64,000 nt of DNA, taken from CAZUAQ01 sp964618455. Its GTDB lineage: Bacteria > Planctomycetota > Phycisphaerae > UBA1845 > PWPN01. The translations under genes and the position numbers were made by a program. The DNA lies in NCBI GenBank assembly GCA_964618455.1, contig CAZUAQ010000033.1:1-64000 (forward strand), read 5' to 3'. The notes beneath the pieces were generated by a model, which was not told the origin of the DNA, did not search any database, and saw nothing but the letters and a program-made list of their open reading frames with translations. Positions 7,463 to 14,717 of the stretch are shown piece after piece. The first letter of the stretch is position 1; every line of letters starts with the position of its first letter.

Positions 7463-8067
7463 TGAGTCGTCCGGTGGTGACAGCCATCCTGTTGCAGGAG
7501 CTTCGGCGCAGCGGCGCGGAGATTCGCCTGCCGTCCAACGCCCTGATTACCCCGGCGGCGAAGGACTGGATGAAGGAACACCCGGTCCCGATCACCTGGG
7601 AAGAGCCGGGTGGCGCACCGGGCACGCTGGCGGCGGTGATGGATCCGTCGGTGCTCGAGTTGCGGATGATGCGGTCGATTCTCGATCGTCGCGGCGGACT
7701 GGCGGAGGTGATCGAGCCGGTTGGTGGTCGCGGCGGCCTGGTCTCGGCGGTCCGGCGCCTCTGTGGCAAGGTGTATCGTCGCGAGGCGGGCAAGGGTGTC
7801 GTTTTTGTGCAGGACGGCGCGATCCCGGTGTGCGTCGCGAACAAGCACGTGGGCATTCGCGCGGCGATGGCGGTGGACGTGCCCTTCGTGGAAGAGGCGT
7901 GCCGCGAACTGGGTATCAACGTGTTGATCATCGAGTATCACGCGAAGACGACGTACATGATGAAGCAGATGATCGACCGCTTCCTGGCCGGGCCGACGTC
8001 GGCTCCCCCGGAAACGGCGGCGGCGCTGGAAGTGATCGAACAGGGAGGCGGACGTGCGGACTGGTGA
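7462..8067 (+). CDS. Conserved BMC-operon protein with RpiB/LacAB-like C-terminal half
   Basis: A 201-residue protein wedged between two pentamer genes and overlapping both (1 base before, 14 after). About residues 110-180 contain VCVANKHVGIRAAMAVDVPF and ELGINVLIIEYHAKTTYMMK, which resemble the substrate region of ribose-5-phosphate isomerase B/LacAB proteins. The N-terminal half (LPSNALITPAAKDWMKEH) recalls short segments in other microcompartment accessory proteins, but I cannot name it. Tight coupling to shell genes suggests a lumen or shell function, perhaps sugar-phosphate handling (inference). The start is ATG 7462, or GTG 7459 one codon earlier. Confidence 0.7.
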   Translation: MSRPVVTAILLQELRRSGAEIRLPSNALITPAAKDWMKEHPVPITWEEPGGAPGTLAAVMDPSVLELRMMRSILDRRGGLAEVIEPVGGRGGLVSAVRRLCGKVYRREAGKGVVFVQDGAIPVCVANKHVGIRAAMAVDVPFVEEACRELGINVLIIEYHAKTTYMMKQMIDRFLAGPTSAPPETAAALEVIEQGGGRADW

Positions 8068-8338
8068 GGTGATCGGCAAGCTGACGCTGAGCGTGAGCGA
8101 TCCCCAACTTCGGGGCGGCCGCTTCATGCTCATTCAGCCCCGGGATCCGGAAGGCCTCCGCGAAAACAAGCATGGCCGCGGTGAAGTCGTCGTCGCCTAT
8201 GACGAGCTCGGCGCCGGCGTGGGCGACCTGGTCGGCTTCAGTGAGGGGCGCGAGGCGGCGATGCCGTTCGTGCCGAGAGACGTCGCCGTCGATGCGTACG
8301 TGGCGTGTCTGCTGGATGATGTGCGGTATGACCTCTGA
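8054..8338 (+). CDS. BMC-P pentameric vertex protein 3 (EutN/CcmL family)
   Basis: A 94-residue EutN/CcmL domain: RTGEVIGKLTLSVSDPQLRG, then GGRFMLIQPRDPEGLRENKH, YDELGAGVGDLVGFSEGREA and a VDAYVACLLDDV ending. It starts with GTG at 8054 inside the previous gene, with GGGAGGCGGAC just upstream. It has a longer loop after the third strand (PEGLRENKHGRGE) than the other two vertices. The class II aldolase follows 18 bases downstream. Confidence 0.93.
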   Translation: MRTGEVIGKLTLSVSDPQLRGGRFMLIQPRDPEGLRENKHGRGEVVVAYDELGAGVGDLVGFSEGREAAMPFVPRDVAVDAYVACLLDDVRYDL

Positions 8339-8356
8339 GATTGAGAGACGGTTGCC

Positions 8357-9238
8357 ATGGTGAATGAATTCAAGATCAAGCAGGAAATCTGTGCCGTCGG
8401 CCGGAAGCTCTACGCCAAAGGCTTCGCCGCCGCCAACGACGGGAACATTTCGTACCGCATCGCGGAGAACGAAGTGCTCTGCACGCCGACGATGATCTCG
8501 AAGGGCGAAATCAAGCCCGACGACATCTGCAAGGTCGACCTGACCGGCAAGCAGCTCGCCGGCCGCCGCAAGCGCACGAGCGAAGTGCTGCTGCACCTCG
8601 AGATCTACAAGATGGATCCGGAGGTCAAGTCGGTGGTGCACTGCCATCCGCCGCACGCGACGGCCTTCGCCGTGGCGGGGGTACCGATTCCGACGTGCAT
8701 TCTGCCGGAGGTCGAGGTGTTCCTCGGGCCGATCCCGACGACGGACTACGAGACGCCCGGCGGCCAGGCCTTTGCGGAAACGATCAAACCTCACGTGAAG
8801 GATTCCAAGGTCGCCCTGCTGCGCAATCACGGCACGGTGTCCTGGGGTGAATCGGTGGATCGCGCGTACTGGTGGACGGAAATCATCGACGCTTACTGCC
8901 GTATCCTGATTCTCTCGAAGCAGATCGGCAATGTCGATCGGCTAAACGAGCAGAAGGTCAACGAGCTTCTGGATCTGAAAGAACGATTCGGCATGGGCGT
9001 CGATCCGCGTCGTCAGCCGGGGCATGAAGATGCGGACATGTGTATCAACTCCGAGTTCGGTCGGGGCTTCGTGGCCGAGGGTATGAGTTGCGTCTGCGGG
9101 CCGACGATGATCAAACCGGACAAGCCGATGGCGCCGCCGGAGCCGGTCAACGGCACGGGCGGTGGCGCGGGTGAGGCGGACATGGAGCGTGTGGTGCAGG
9201 AGATAACGGATCGGATCATGGCACAGCTTCAACGGTAA
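8357..9238 (+). CDS. Class II aldolase (FucA/AraD type) with C-terminal encapsulation peptide
   Basis: A 293-residue class II aldolase/adducin-domain enzyme. The zinc ligands are visible in VVHCHPPHATAF (about residues 93-104) and LLRNHGTVSWG (about residues 154-164), and the phosphate-side motif ANDGNISYR is near residue 27. The best-supported role is cleavage of L-fuculose-1-phosphate or L-rhamnulose-1-phosphate to DHAP and L-lactaldehyde. After the domain come a Pro/Gly-rich linker (about 255-272) and a terminal helix (ADMERVVQEITDRIMAQLQR), the usual encapsulation peptide form. The enzyme would thus generate the toxic aldehyde inside the shell. Substrate preference between the two sugar phosphates cannot be read from the sequence. 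Confidence 0.9.
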   Translation: MVNEFKIKQEICAVGRKLYAKGFAAANDGNISYRIAENEVLCTPTMISKGEIKPDDICKVDLTGKQLAGRRKRTSEVLLHLEIYKMDPEVKSVVHCHPPHATAFAVAGVPIPTCILPEVEVFLGPIPTTDYETPGGQAFAETIKPHVKDSKVALLRNHGTVSWGESVDRAYWWTEIIDAYCRILILSKQIGNVDRLNEQKVNELLDLKERFGMGVDPRRQPGHEDADMCINSEFGRGFVAEGMSCVCGPTMIKPDKPMAPPEPVNGTGGGAGEADMERVVQEITDRIMAQLQR

Positions 9239-9260
9239 GCGGTGTCGAGCTGAAATCGGG

Positions 9261-9842
9261 ATGTGGACCATGCAGAAACGCAATGGCTCCTGGAATCGGG
9301 CATGGGCATGGATCGGCCTCGCGATGCTGTCGTGCTTCGCGAGCGGATGTGCGGAGCGTTGGCAGACGGTCTTCGTGACCGACGCCCGGGCGGATCTCCC
9401 GCCCTGGTCGTACACAGACGTCCGCGGTGATTACGCCGGCTCGGAACCGCAATGGCTCGAGGTGTACGCGGGGGGCGCGCAGACGGTGCTCGTGGCGTCA
9501 TGGTCGACGACCGAACCCGATGCCATCGACGAGTTCGACAACCGGACGTACGTCATCGTACTGGATGGCCCGCCGGCCGAGGGCGAGTACCAGGTTACGC
9601 CGGAGAACGGGCGGTTCCTGCCCGGGACGAACTGGTATCCGCCGCGTGTGCCGTACGAAGGGCTTGAAGGCACGATCACCCTCGAGTCGGTCGCGCCGGA
9701 TCAGATCGTGGCGTATTGCGGGCTGCGGAATGTGTTGAAGAAGCCGACCGACACGCTCTACCCGTTGCGCGGTACGTTCACGTTCAAGCGACTCTGGGCC
9801 GGAAAACAGCGCACCGGTGCGGTGCGATGGATCGAACGCTGA
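9261..9842 (+). CDS. Lipoprotein of unknown function within the BMC operon
   Basis: A 193-residue product with a lipoprotein signal: basic N-terminus, hydrophobic stretch and lipobox LSCFASGC (cysteine near residue 30). The mature part is beta-rich and ends in a segment (LYPLRGTFTFKRLW) with no recognised domain. It lies on the same strand, 22 bases after the aldolase gene and 79 bases before the dehydrogenase gene, so it is probably co-transcribed. A membrane-anchored lipoprotein is odd in a set of cytosolic compartment genes. Either of two close ATGs (9261, 9270) could be the start. Confidence 0.72.
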   Translation: MWTMQKRNGSWNRAWAWIGLAMLSCFASGCAERWQTVFVTDARADLPPWSYTDVRGDYAGSEPQWLEVYAGGAQTVLVASWSTTEPDAIDEFDNRTYVIVLDGPPAEGEYQVTPENGRFLPGTNWYPPRVPYEGLEGTITLESVAPDQIVAYCGLRNVLKKPTDTLYPLRGTFTFKRLWAGKQRTGAVRWIER

Positions 9843-9921
9843 CAGGTCATGACGGCGAGTATGATGAATCTTGAGTTCCATGGGCGGCAGACCCTTCGTT
9901 GAGAGAGTGCAGAGCAGAGCT

Positions 9922-10848
9922 ATGAAAGTCAGCATCATCGGTGGTGGAGGACGGGTCGGGTCGTGTGCGGCGGCGGCATTGCAGTGCGGTGGAATCGTCA
10001 GCGAGATCGCCCTGCTGGATGCGAATGTCGAGACCGCCGAAGGTGAAGCGCTCGACCTTCTTCACGGGGCCGCTCTCGTTGCCGATCAGCGCATCACTGC
10101 CGCGGATTACCCGGAAATCAGTGACTCGGACATCGTGGTCATCACCGCCGGGTCGCGCCGCAAGCCGGACGAAAGTCGCCTCGACCTGATCAACCGGAAC
10201 GTGAAGCTGTTCGTGCAGATCCTCGACAGCCTCAAGTCGAACAAGCTCAGGGACGACGCGATCATTCTCGTCGTGTCGAACCCGGTGGATATCCTGACGC
10301 GGCTGGCGGTCGAGCGGATGAACCACTGCCCGGATCGGATCATCGGCCTTGGGACGTTGCTGGACACGGCGCGATTCTGCTCGATGATCGCCGCCGATCT
10401 CAAGCTCCCCGCCACACAGGTGCGGGCGATCATCCTCGGCGAGCACGGCGACAGCATGGTGCCGATCTGGTCGTCGGCGACGATCAACGGCCTCCCGCTG
10501 ACGCAGTGGCGCGGCATGAACCAGGCGAAGCAGAACGAACTCTTCACGCGGACCAAGGGCAGCGGCGCGGAAGTCATCCGCCGCAAGGGCGGCGCGGGCT
10601 GGGCGGTCGGTCTGAGCATCCGCGAAGTCGTGGACGCCATCGCCCTCGACAAGCGGCAGGTGCTGCCGGTCTCGTCGCAGCAGAAGGGCGCGTACGGCGT
10701 GCACAAGACCTGCCTCTCGGTGCCGACGATCGTGGGGCGCAACGGCGTCGTCGCCCGCGTGGAACTGGAACTCTGGCCGAAGGAGTCGCAGGGCATCGCC
10801 GCCTCGGCGGCCGCGCTCGACGCGACGTACCGGCAGGTAAGTGGTTGA
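9922..10848 (+). CDS. Malate/lactate dehydrogenase family, NAD-dependent
   Basis: A 308-residue Rossmann-fold 2-hydroxyacid dehydrogenase. The NAD motif SIIGGGGRVGSCAA is at residues 4-17, the catalytic histidine in GEHGDSMVPIW near residue 176, and VSNPVDILT near residue 118. The specificity loop reads AGSRRKPDESRLDL; an arginine occupies the position where lactate dehydrogenases carry glutamine (AGxxQKPGETR), a malate dehydrogenase-like trait. In PVM compartments a dehydrogenase of this family is thought to reoxidise NADH. The ATG at 9922 is the natural start. No encapsulation peptide is evident. Confidence 0.85.
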   Translation: MKVSIIGGGGRVGSCAAAALQCGGIVSEIALLDANVETAEGEALDLLHGAALVADQRITAADYPEISDSDIVVITAGSRRKPDESRLDLINRNVKLFVQILDSLKSNKLRDDAIILVVSNPVDILTRLAVERMNHCPDRIIGLGTLLDTARFCSMIAADLKLPATQVRAIILGEHGDSMVPIWSSATINGLPLTQWRGMNQAKQNELFTRTKGSGAEVIRRKGGAGWAVGLSIREVVDAIALDKRQVLPVSSQQKGAYGVHKTCLSVPTIVGRNGVVARVELELWPKESQGIAASAAALDATYRQVSG

Positions 10849-10933
10849 GGTCGTGCGACGTTTCGAACGGGTGCGCAATGTTACGGGCGAGAGCCGGCTG
10901 GCTCGATAACGGATGGTACGAGGACGCTGATTC

Positions 10934-12148
10934 ATGAACGTCAAGAGTTTGGACGTCAAGCTGGCCAAGATCAAGGCCGATCCGGCATGCCGTGAGTTCA
11001 TCATCGCCGACGCCAAGGACGCCGACATGGGCTTCGGCATCGCCTCGCCGGGCAAGTCGCCGGAACATCATACGCAGGAAGGCAAGTTCCGCTCGCTGCC
11101 TGAGTACCGCGAATGCATCCGCCAGGTCGTTCAACAGGGACTCGTCGACATCATGCTGATGTCCGCCCACACGAACGACCTGCTGACGATCAAGGAAAGA
11201 CTTTTCGATCACTCGCACATCACGCCCGCGGGGCGTGCCAACGATACCACCGACATTCACGTCGCCCGCAACGGCGTCTACACGTCGACCCCCTCGCAAC
11301 CGTTCCGGTCGACCACCATCGACCACATCCAGTGCGGCAAGGTTGCCTGCGAGGAGAGCGAACGCGTGCAGGGCGCGAACCTCGGCCTGTACAGCGTGAC
11401 GTTCAACAACGATCTCGAACACGATCGCCGCACGCTCGATGCATACAAGGCGTTCCGCCTCGAAGCCGAGGCGAAGGGCTTCCGCCACTTCCTCGAGGTC
11501 TTTGATCCCAACGCCCCGCTGAATGCCATCGACGGCGACAAGATCGGCGACTTCATTAACGACATGATTGTGCGGTCGCTGGCGGGCGTTCCGAACGCGG
11601 GTCGTCCGCTATTTTTGAAGATGGTTTACCACGGACCGCAATCGACGGAAGAACTGGCCGCCTACGATCCGCAACTCGTCATCGGTATTCTCGGCGGATC
11701 TTCGGGCACGACCTACGACGCTTTCAAGCTCATCAGCGAAGCACAGAAGTACGGTGCTCGCGTCGCCCTCTTCGGCCGCAAGATCAACAACGCGGAGAAT
11801 CAACTGGCCTTCGTGGAAATGCTTCGGCGGATCGTGGATGGCCAGATTACGCCGGAAGAGGCGGTTCGCGCCTACCACGGCATTCTGCAGGGACTCGGCA
11901 TCCGCCCCTACCGCAGCCTGGAAGAGGACATGCAGATCACGACCGGCGTGATGAGCTACGGTGGCGGGGGTGGGCAGGTCACCGTGCCTGCGGCAGTCCC
12001 TGCGACTTCCTCGTCGAACAAGCCCTCTGCCGCCACGGCGACCTCCAACCGACCCGCTGCAGGCGCCTCGTCCGCCTCCCCTGATTTCGGTGCGATGTCC
12101 GCCGCGGAGCGCCTCGCGTATCACCGCCGGCGCATCGCCGGGCTCTGA
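10934..12148 (+). CDS. TIM-barrel aldolase-like protein with C-terminal encapsulation peptide
   Basis: A 404-residue protein, probably a class I (Schiff-base) aldolase of the DeoC/LacD/FbaB type. Barrel features include FLEVFDPN, a strand-borne lysine in FLKMVYHGP (about residue 229), and two phosphate-site-like motifs, ILGGSSGTTYDAFKLI and GARVALFGRKINNAENQL. From about residue 350 there is a Ser/Thr/Pro/Ala-rich linker, then a terminal amphipathic helix (SAAERLAYHRRRIAGL), typical of an encapsulation peptide. It is the last gene of the operon. It would make a second aldolase-type cargo; its reaction is not known to me and the family assignment is inference from motifs. Confidence 0.72.
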   Translation: MNVKSLDVKLAKIKADPACREFIIADAKDADMGFGIASPGKSPEHHTQEGKFRSLPEYRECIRQVVQQGLVDIMLMSAHTNDLLTIKERLFDHSHITPAGRANDTTDIHVARNGVYTSTPSQPFRSTTIDHIQCGKVACEESERVQGANLGLYSVTFNNDLEHDRRTLDAYKAFRLEAEAKGFRHFLEVFDPNAPLNAIDGDKIGDFINDMIVRSLAGVPNAGRPLFLKMVYHGPQSTEELAAYDPQLVIGILGGSSGTTYDAFKLISEAQKYGARVALFGRKINNAENQLAFVEMLRRIVDGQITPEEAVRAYHGILQGLGIRPYRSLEEDMQITTGVMSYGGGGGQVTVPAAVPATSSSNKPSAATATSNRPAAGASSASPDFGAMSAAERLAYHRRRIAGL

Positions 12149-12149
12149 T

Positions 12150-12167
12150 CGGATCGCCAACGATCCG
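12150..12167 (+). terminator. Candidate terminator hairpin at the end of the BMC operon
   Basis: CGGATCG (12150-12156) and CGATCCG (12161-12167) form a perfect 7-bp stem with a CCAA loop directly after the stop codon of the last operon gene. No clear U-tract follows, so strength is uncertain. Confidence 0.4.
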
Positions 12168-12188
12168 GATCTCGCTCCCCTCCCCCTG

Positions 12189-12215
12189 TTGACGAACCGC
12201 GCCGGCGGTTATAAT
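12189..12215 (+). promoter_or_regulatory. Candidate promoter of the small 12.25-kb gene
   Basis: TTGACG (12189-12194) and a consensus TATAAT (12210-12215) are separated by 15 bases, slightly short. The strong ribosome site AAAGGAGTGA follows at 12231-12240. The small gene is therefore probably expressed independently of the BMC operon. Confidence 0.45.
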
Positions 12216-12247
12216 GCCGTCATCAATCATAAAGGAGTGACATGCTC

Positions 12248-12463
12248 ATGCGAAAAACCACGCTCAAACTCTACAGCTGGAGCCTGCCCCTGATGCTCCT
12301 GCCGATCATGGATTTCAGTTTCGGCCAGATCCCCGCGTGGCTGAAGGGCACTGAATTCCGCGGCATCATGAATGGATTGCTGACCGAACTGTTCACCAGC
12401 CTCGCCGATGTCTTCATCTTGATTTTCGTGGACGGCATCTTCGGTTCGAGTCTCAGCGGCTGA
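12248..12463 (+). CDS. Small exported or membrane protein, unknown
   Basis: A 71-residue protein beginning with a signal-like segment (RKTTLKLYSWSLPLMLLPIM) followed by a second hydrophobic stretch (ELFTSLADVFILIFVDGIFG). AGGAG at 12233 spaces best to the ATG at 12248; ATG 12242 is the alternative. It has its own promoter candidate. No family is recognised. The good ribosome site and promoter argue that it is real. Confidence 0.6.
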   Translation: MRKTTLKLYSWSLPLMLLPIMDFSFGQIPAWLKGTEFRGIMNGLLTELFTSLADVFILIFVDGIFGSSLSG

Positions 12464-12533
12464 GCATCCTTCGTTCCCCGTTCCATCCGCGGAACGCTCA
12501 TGATGACCGGTCCCGCTGCAGCGCACCCCGCGC

Positions 12534-12974
12534 TTACGTTTCCCGACTCTCCAGGAACGATAGCAGGATGATCTGTGCTGCAATTGCGTCCTGACGTGCC
12601 TTCTTCTGATCCCGTGTCAATTCGCGTTCGGCCAAACGCTGATCGGCGGCATGCGATGTGAGTCGCTCGTCGTGGAGATGCACGCGCGAGCATTCATCCG
12701 ATTTGCCGATGCCGAGCTTTCGTTCGAGCGTTTCCGCCAGCCCGCGGCAGAATTGCGCCTGCGGGCCTTCCGAGCCGTCCATGTTCAGCGGCCACCCGAC
12801 GACGATTTCATCCGCGCCGTACTCCTCCGCCACCTCCAGGATCACCCGCGCGTCGGCCTCATGCGACCCCCCGGCGGGAACAATCTTCAGCGGCGAAACA
12901 ACGCCGCCGGCATCGCCCACCGCCAAGCCGATTCGCTTCGATCCTACATCGACGCCCAGGTAGCGTATGGCCAT
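12534..12974 (-). CDS. ruvX: YqgF/RuvX family putative Holliday junction resolvase or pre-16S rRNA nuclease
   Basis: A 146-residue RNase H-like protein, standard length for the family. The first catalytic aspartate is in YLGVDVGSKRIGLAVGD at residues 5-21, followed by VVGWPLNMDGSEGPQA near residue 58, VHLHDERLTS near residue 98 and KKARQDAIAAQIIL near residue 124. E. coli YqgF functions in 16S rRNA 5' end maturation and the family is also annotated as a resolvase. It lies 3 bases after the VOC gene on the same strand and is co-directional with manC. Confidence 0.92.
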   Translation of the reverse strand: MAIRYLGVDVGSKRIGLAVGDAGGVVSPLKIVPAGGSHEADARVILEVAEEYGADEIVVGWPLNMDGSEGPQAQFCRGLAETLERKLGIGKSDECSRVHLHDERLTSHAADQRLAERELTRDQKKARQDAIAAQIILLSFLESRET

Positions 12975-12977
12975 CGG

Positions 12978-13469
12978 TCACCCGTCCGACTGCGATGCGG
13001 ACTGCCCCTGACGCGGCCCGACCAGTTCGATCATGTTGCCATCCGGGTCGCGCAGTACCGCGAGCCAGATGCCCTTACGCAGTTCCGGCGGCATTTCCGT
13101 CGGCCCGCGCGCGATCGGGTGAGCCCCTGCCGCCTCCGCCTTGGCCAGGGCGGCGTCGATATCCGCCACGCGAAGCGTGAGATAACGCACACCACGTACG
13201 GTATGAATATAACTCGTGTCGCAGCACATCACCGCATCGGAGAACTGGATCAGCTTGATCTTCGTGGCGGGGTCGGTGCCCGGCAGGTGCAGGACTTCCG
13301 CCTTGAACGGACGCATGTTCGTCAAGCCCGACTCGAACCCCATGTCCGCGGGCACTTCGAACGACGACACGTGTTCGAAACCCAGCACGTCGCGATAGAA
13401 CGCGATCGCGCGCTCCGTGTTGCTGACCACGAGACCGATGTCAATGATTCCGCTGGTGTAACTGCTCAT
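12978..13469 (-). CDS. VOC/glyoxalase-like protein
   Basis: A 163-residue vicinal-oxygen-chelate domain protein with two beta-alpha-beta-beta-beta modules. The first begins DIGLVVSNTERAIAFYRDVL; the second is YLTLRVADIDAALAKAEAAG and ends DPDGNMIELVGP, where the glutamate is a usual metal ligand. The substrate cannot be deduced. ATG 13469 follows GAAGGATC. A repeat element separates it from the upstream manC gene. The C-terminus (QGQSASQSDG) is a short polar tail. Confidence 0.88.
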   Translation of the reverse strand: MSSYTSGIIDIGLVVSNTERAIAFYRDVLGFEHVSSFEVPADMGFESGLTNMRPFKAEVLHLPGTDPATKIKLIQFSDAVMCCDTSYIHTVRGVRYLTLRVADIDAALAKAEAAGAHPIARGPTEMPPELRKGIWLAVLRDPDGNMIELVGPRQGQSASQSDG

Positions 13470-13511
13470 GATTGATCCTTCATACGAACTTGCCACAACC
13501 GCCGAAGGCAA

Positions 13512-13581
13512 ATGAGGAATGACTCATGTCGAATGCCGATGGAATGCCGACATCGTGCATCGGCCTTCGCACATTCCTCAT
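13512..13581. repeat. Interrupted inverted repeat between manC and the VOC gene
   Basis: ATGAGGAATG (13512-13521) pairs perfectly with CATTCCTCAT (13572-13581), and GAATGCCGATG (13531-13541) pairs with CATCGGCCTTC (13558-13568) with one mismatch. The left arm holds an extra 9 bases. The words GAATG/CATTC and GCCGA recur within it. The right arm covers the manC stop codon. It may terminate or stabilise the manC transcript, or be a dispersed element. Confidence 0.55.
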
Positions 13582-14648
13582 ACGTACCGCTCGCCGTGGG
13601 CTTCCTTCACCTTTTCCACGAGCGCCTTGATATTCTGTGCATCCTCACGCCGGCAGACGACCGTGGCGTCCTCGGAATGAATCACCACCAGGTCGCGGCA
13701 GCCGACCAGCGCCACGAGGTGATCGTCCTCGCCGACCACGATATTGCCTTCGGCGTCCAGTGTCATCACGTTGGGTGCGGCTTGCGTGTTCCCGGCAGCG
13801 TCGGCCTGGAAAACGTCCGCCAGCGACGTCCATGACCCGACGTCGAGCCACGTGCACGGCATCGCTACGCACGCCACCCGGTCGGCCTTCTCCATGATCG
13901 CAAAATCCACCGAGATCTTCGGCAGCGCTTCGAACCGTGCCCGCACCTGATCGGCCTGGGCGGTATCGGTGAAGTCCCGCGTCACCTCGGCCAGCCCGGC
14001 GGCGATCTCCGGCTGATGCTTGCGGATCTGCTCGAGGATCGTGGGGATCCGCCAGCAGAACATCCCGCTGTTCCAGTAGTACTCCCCGGAGGCGTAGTAC
14101 TGCTCGGCCGTCGTCTTGTCCGGCTTCTCCTTGAACTGACGGATGGCGTAGACGCCATCGGCCAGTGCGTCGCCGCGATGCACATAGCCGTAACCCGTGT
14201 GCGGTTCGGTCGGCTGAATCCCGAAGGTGATCAGCGCGTCGTCGTACGTTTCCGCCGCGTCGAAACCCCGCGCGACGGTCTGGGCGAAAACGTCGAGCGG
14301 ACGGATGATGTGGTCGGCGGTAAAAATCCCCATCGTGCCGTCGGGATCACGCTCCGCGAGCAGATGCGCCGCCAGCCCCACGGCGTTGGCGGTGTCGCGG
14401 GCGCAAGGTTCGGCCATGAAGTTCTCCGCCGGCATCTCCGGAAGTTCCTCGCGCATGGCGGGCACGTATGCCCCGCCGGTGATGATATGCACGTGCTCAG
14501 CGCCCACCACCGCCTCGAGCCGCTCGAAGGACAGCCGCAGCAGCGACTTGCCGTCGAAGATGCGCATCAACTGCTTCGGGCGACGCCGCCGGCTCAACGG
14601 CCACAACCGCGTCCCCGATCCCCCCGCCATGATCACCGCGTGACGCAT
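13578..14648 (-). CDS. manC: Mannose-1-phosphate guanylyltransferase
   Basis: A 356-residue nucleotidyltransferase that makes GDP-mannose from mannose-1-phosphate and GTP. The N-terminal signature is HAVIMAGGSGTRLWPLSRRR with PKQLMRI immediately after; further motifs are ADHIIRP near residue 104, GYGYVHRGD near residue 152, and YYWNSGMFCWR near residue 189. The length fits the single-function bacterial enzyme without the fused phosphomannose isomerase domain. GGAGGCGCGGC precedes the ATG. GDP-mannose feeds glycan synthesis and could also supply GDP-fucose. Confidence 0.93.
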   Translation of the reverse strand: MRHAVIMAGGSGTRLWPLSRRRRPKQLMRIFDGKSLLRLSFERLEAVVGAEHVHIITGGAYVPAMREELPEMPAENFMAEPCARDTANAVGLAAHLLAERDPDGTMGIFTADHIIRPLDVFAQTVARGFDAAETYDDALITFGIQPTEPHTGYGYVHRGDALADGVYAIRQFKEKPDKTTAEQYYASGEYYWNSGMFCWRIPTILEQIRKHQPEIAAGLAEVTRDFTDTAQADQVRARFEALPKISVDFAIMEKADRVACVAMPCTWLDVGSWTSLADVFQADAAGNTQAAPNVMTLDAEGNIVVGEDDHLVALVGCRDLVVIHSEDATVVCRREDAQNIKALVEKVKEAHGERYV

Positions 14649-14717
14649 GCCGCGCCTCCTTACATGGGAAGAATCACATCATCCAACGGCCGTTCCGAAA
14701 GGACGGGTTGTTGGATG

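Noticed and set aside
2023..12148. A trimeric BMC-T shell gene in the operon
   Set aside because: No tandem BMC-domain frame of about 200 residues is present; the 201-residue frame at 7462 is RpiB-like and not BMC.
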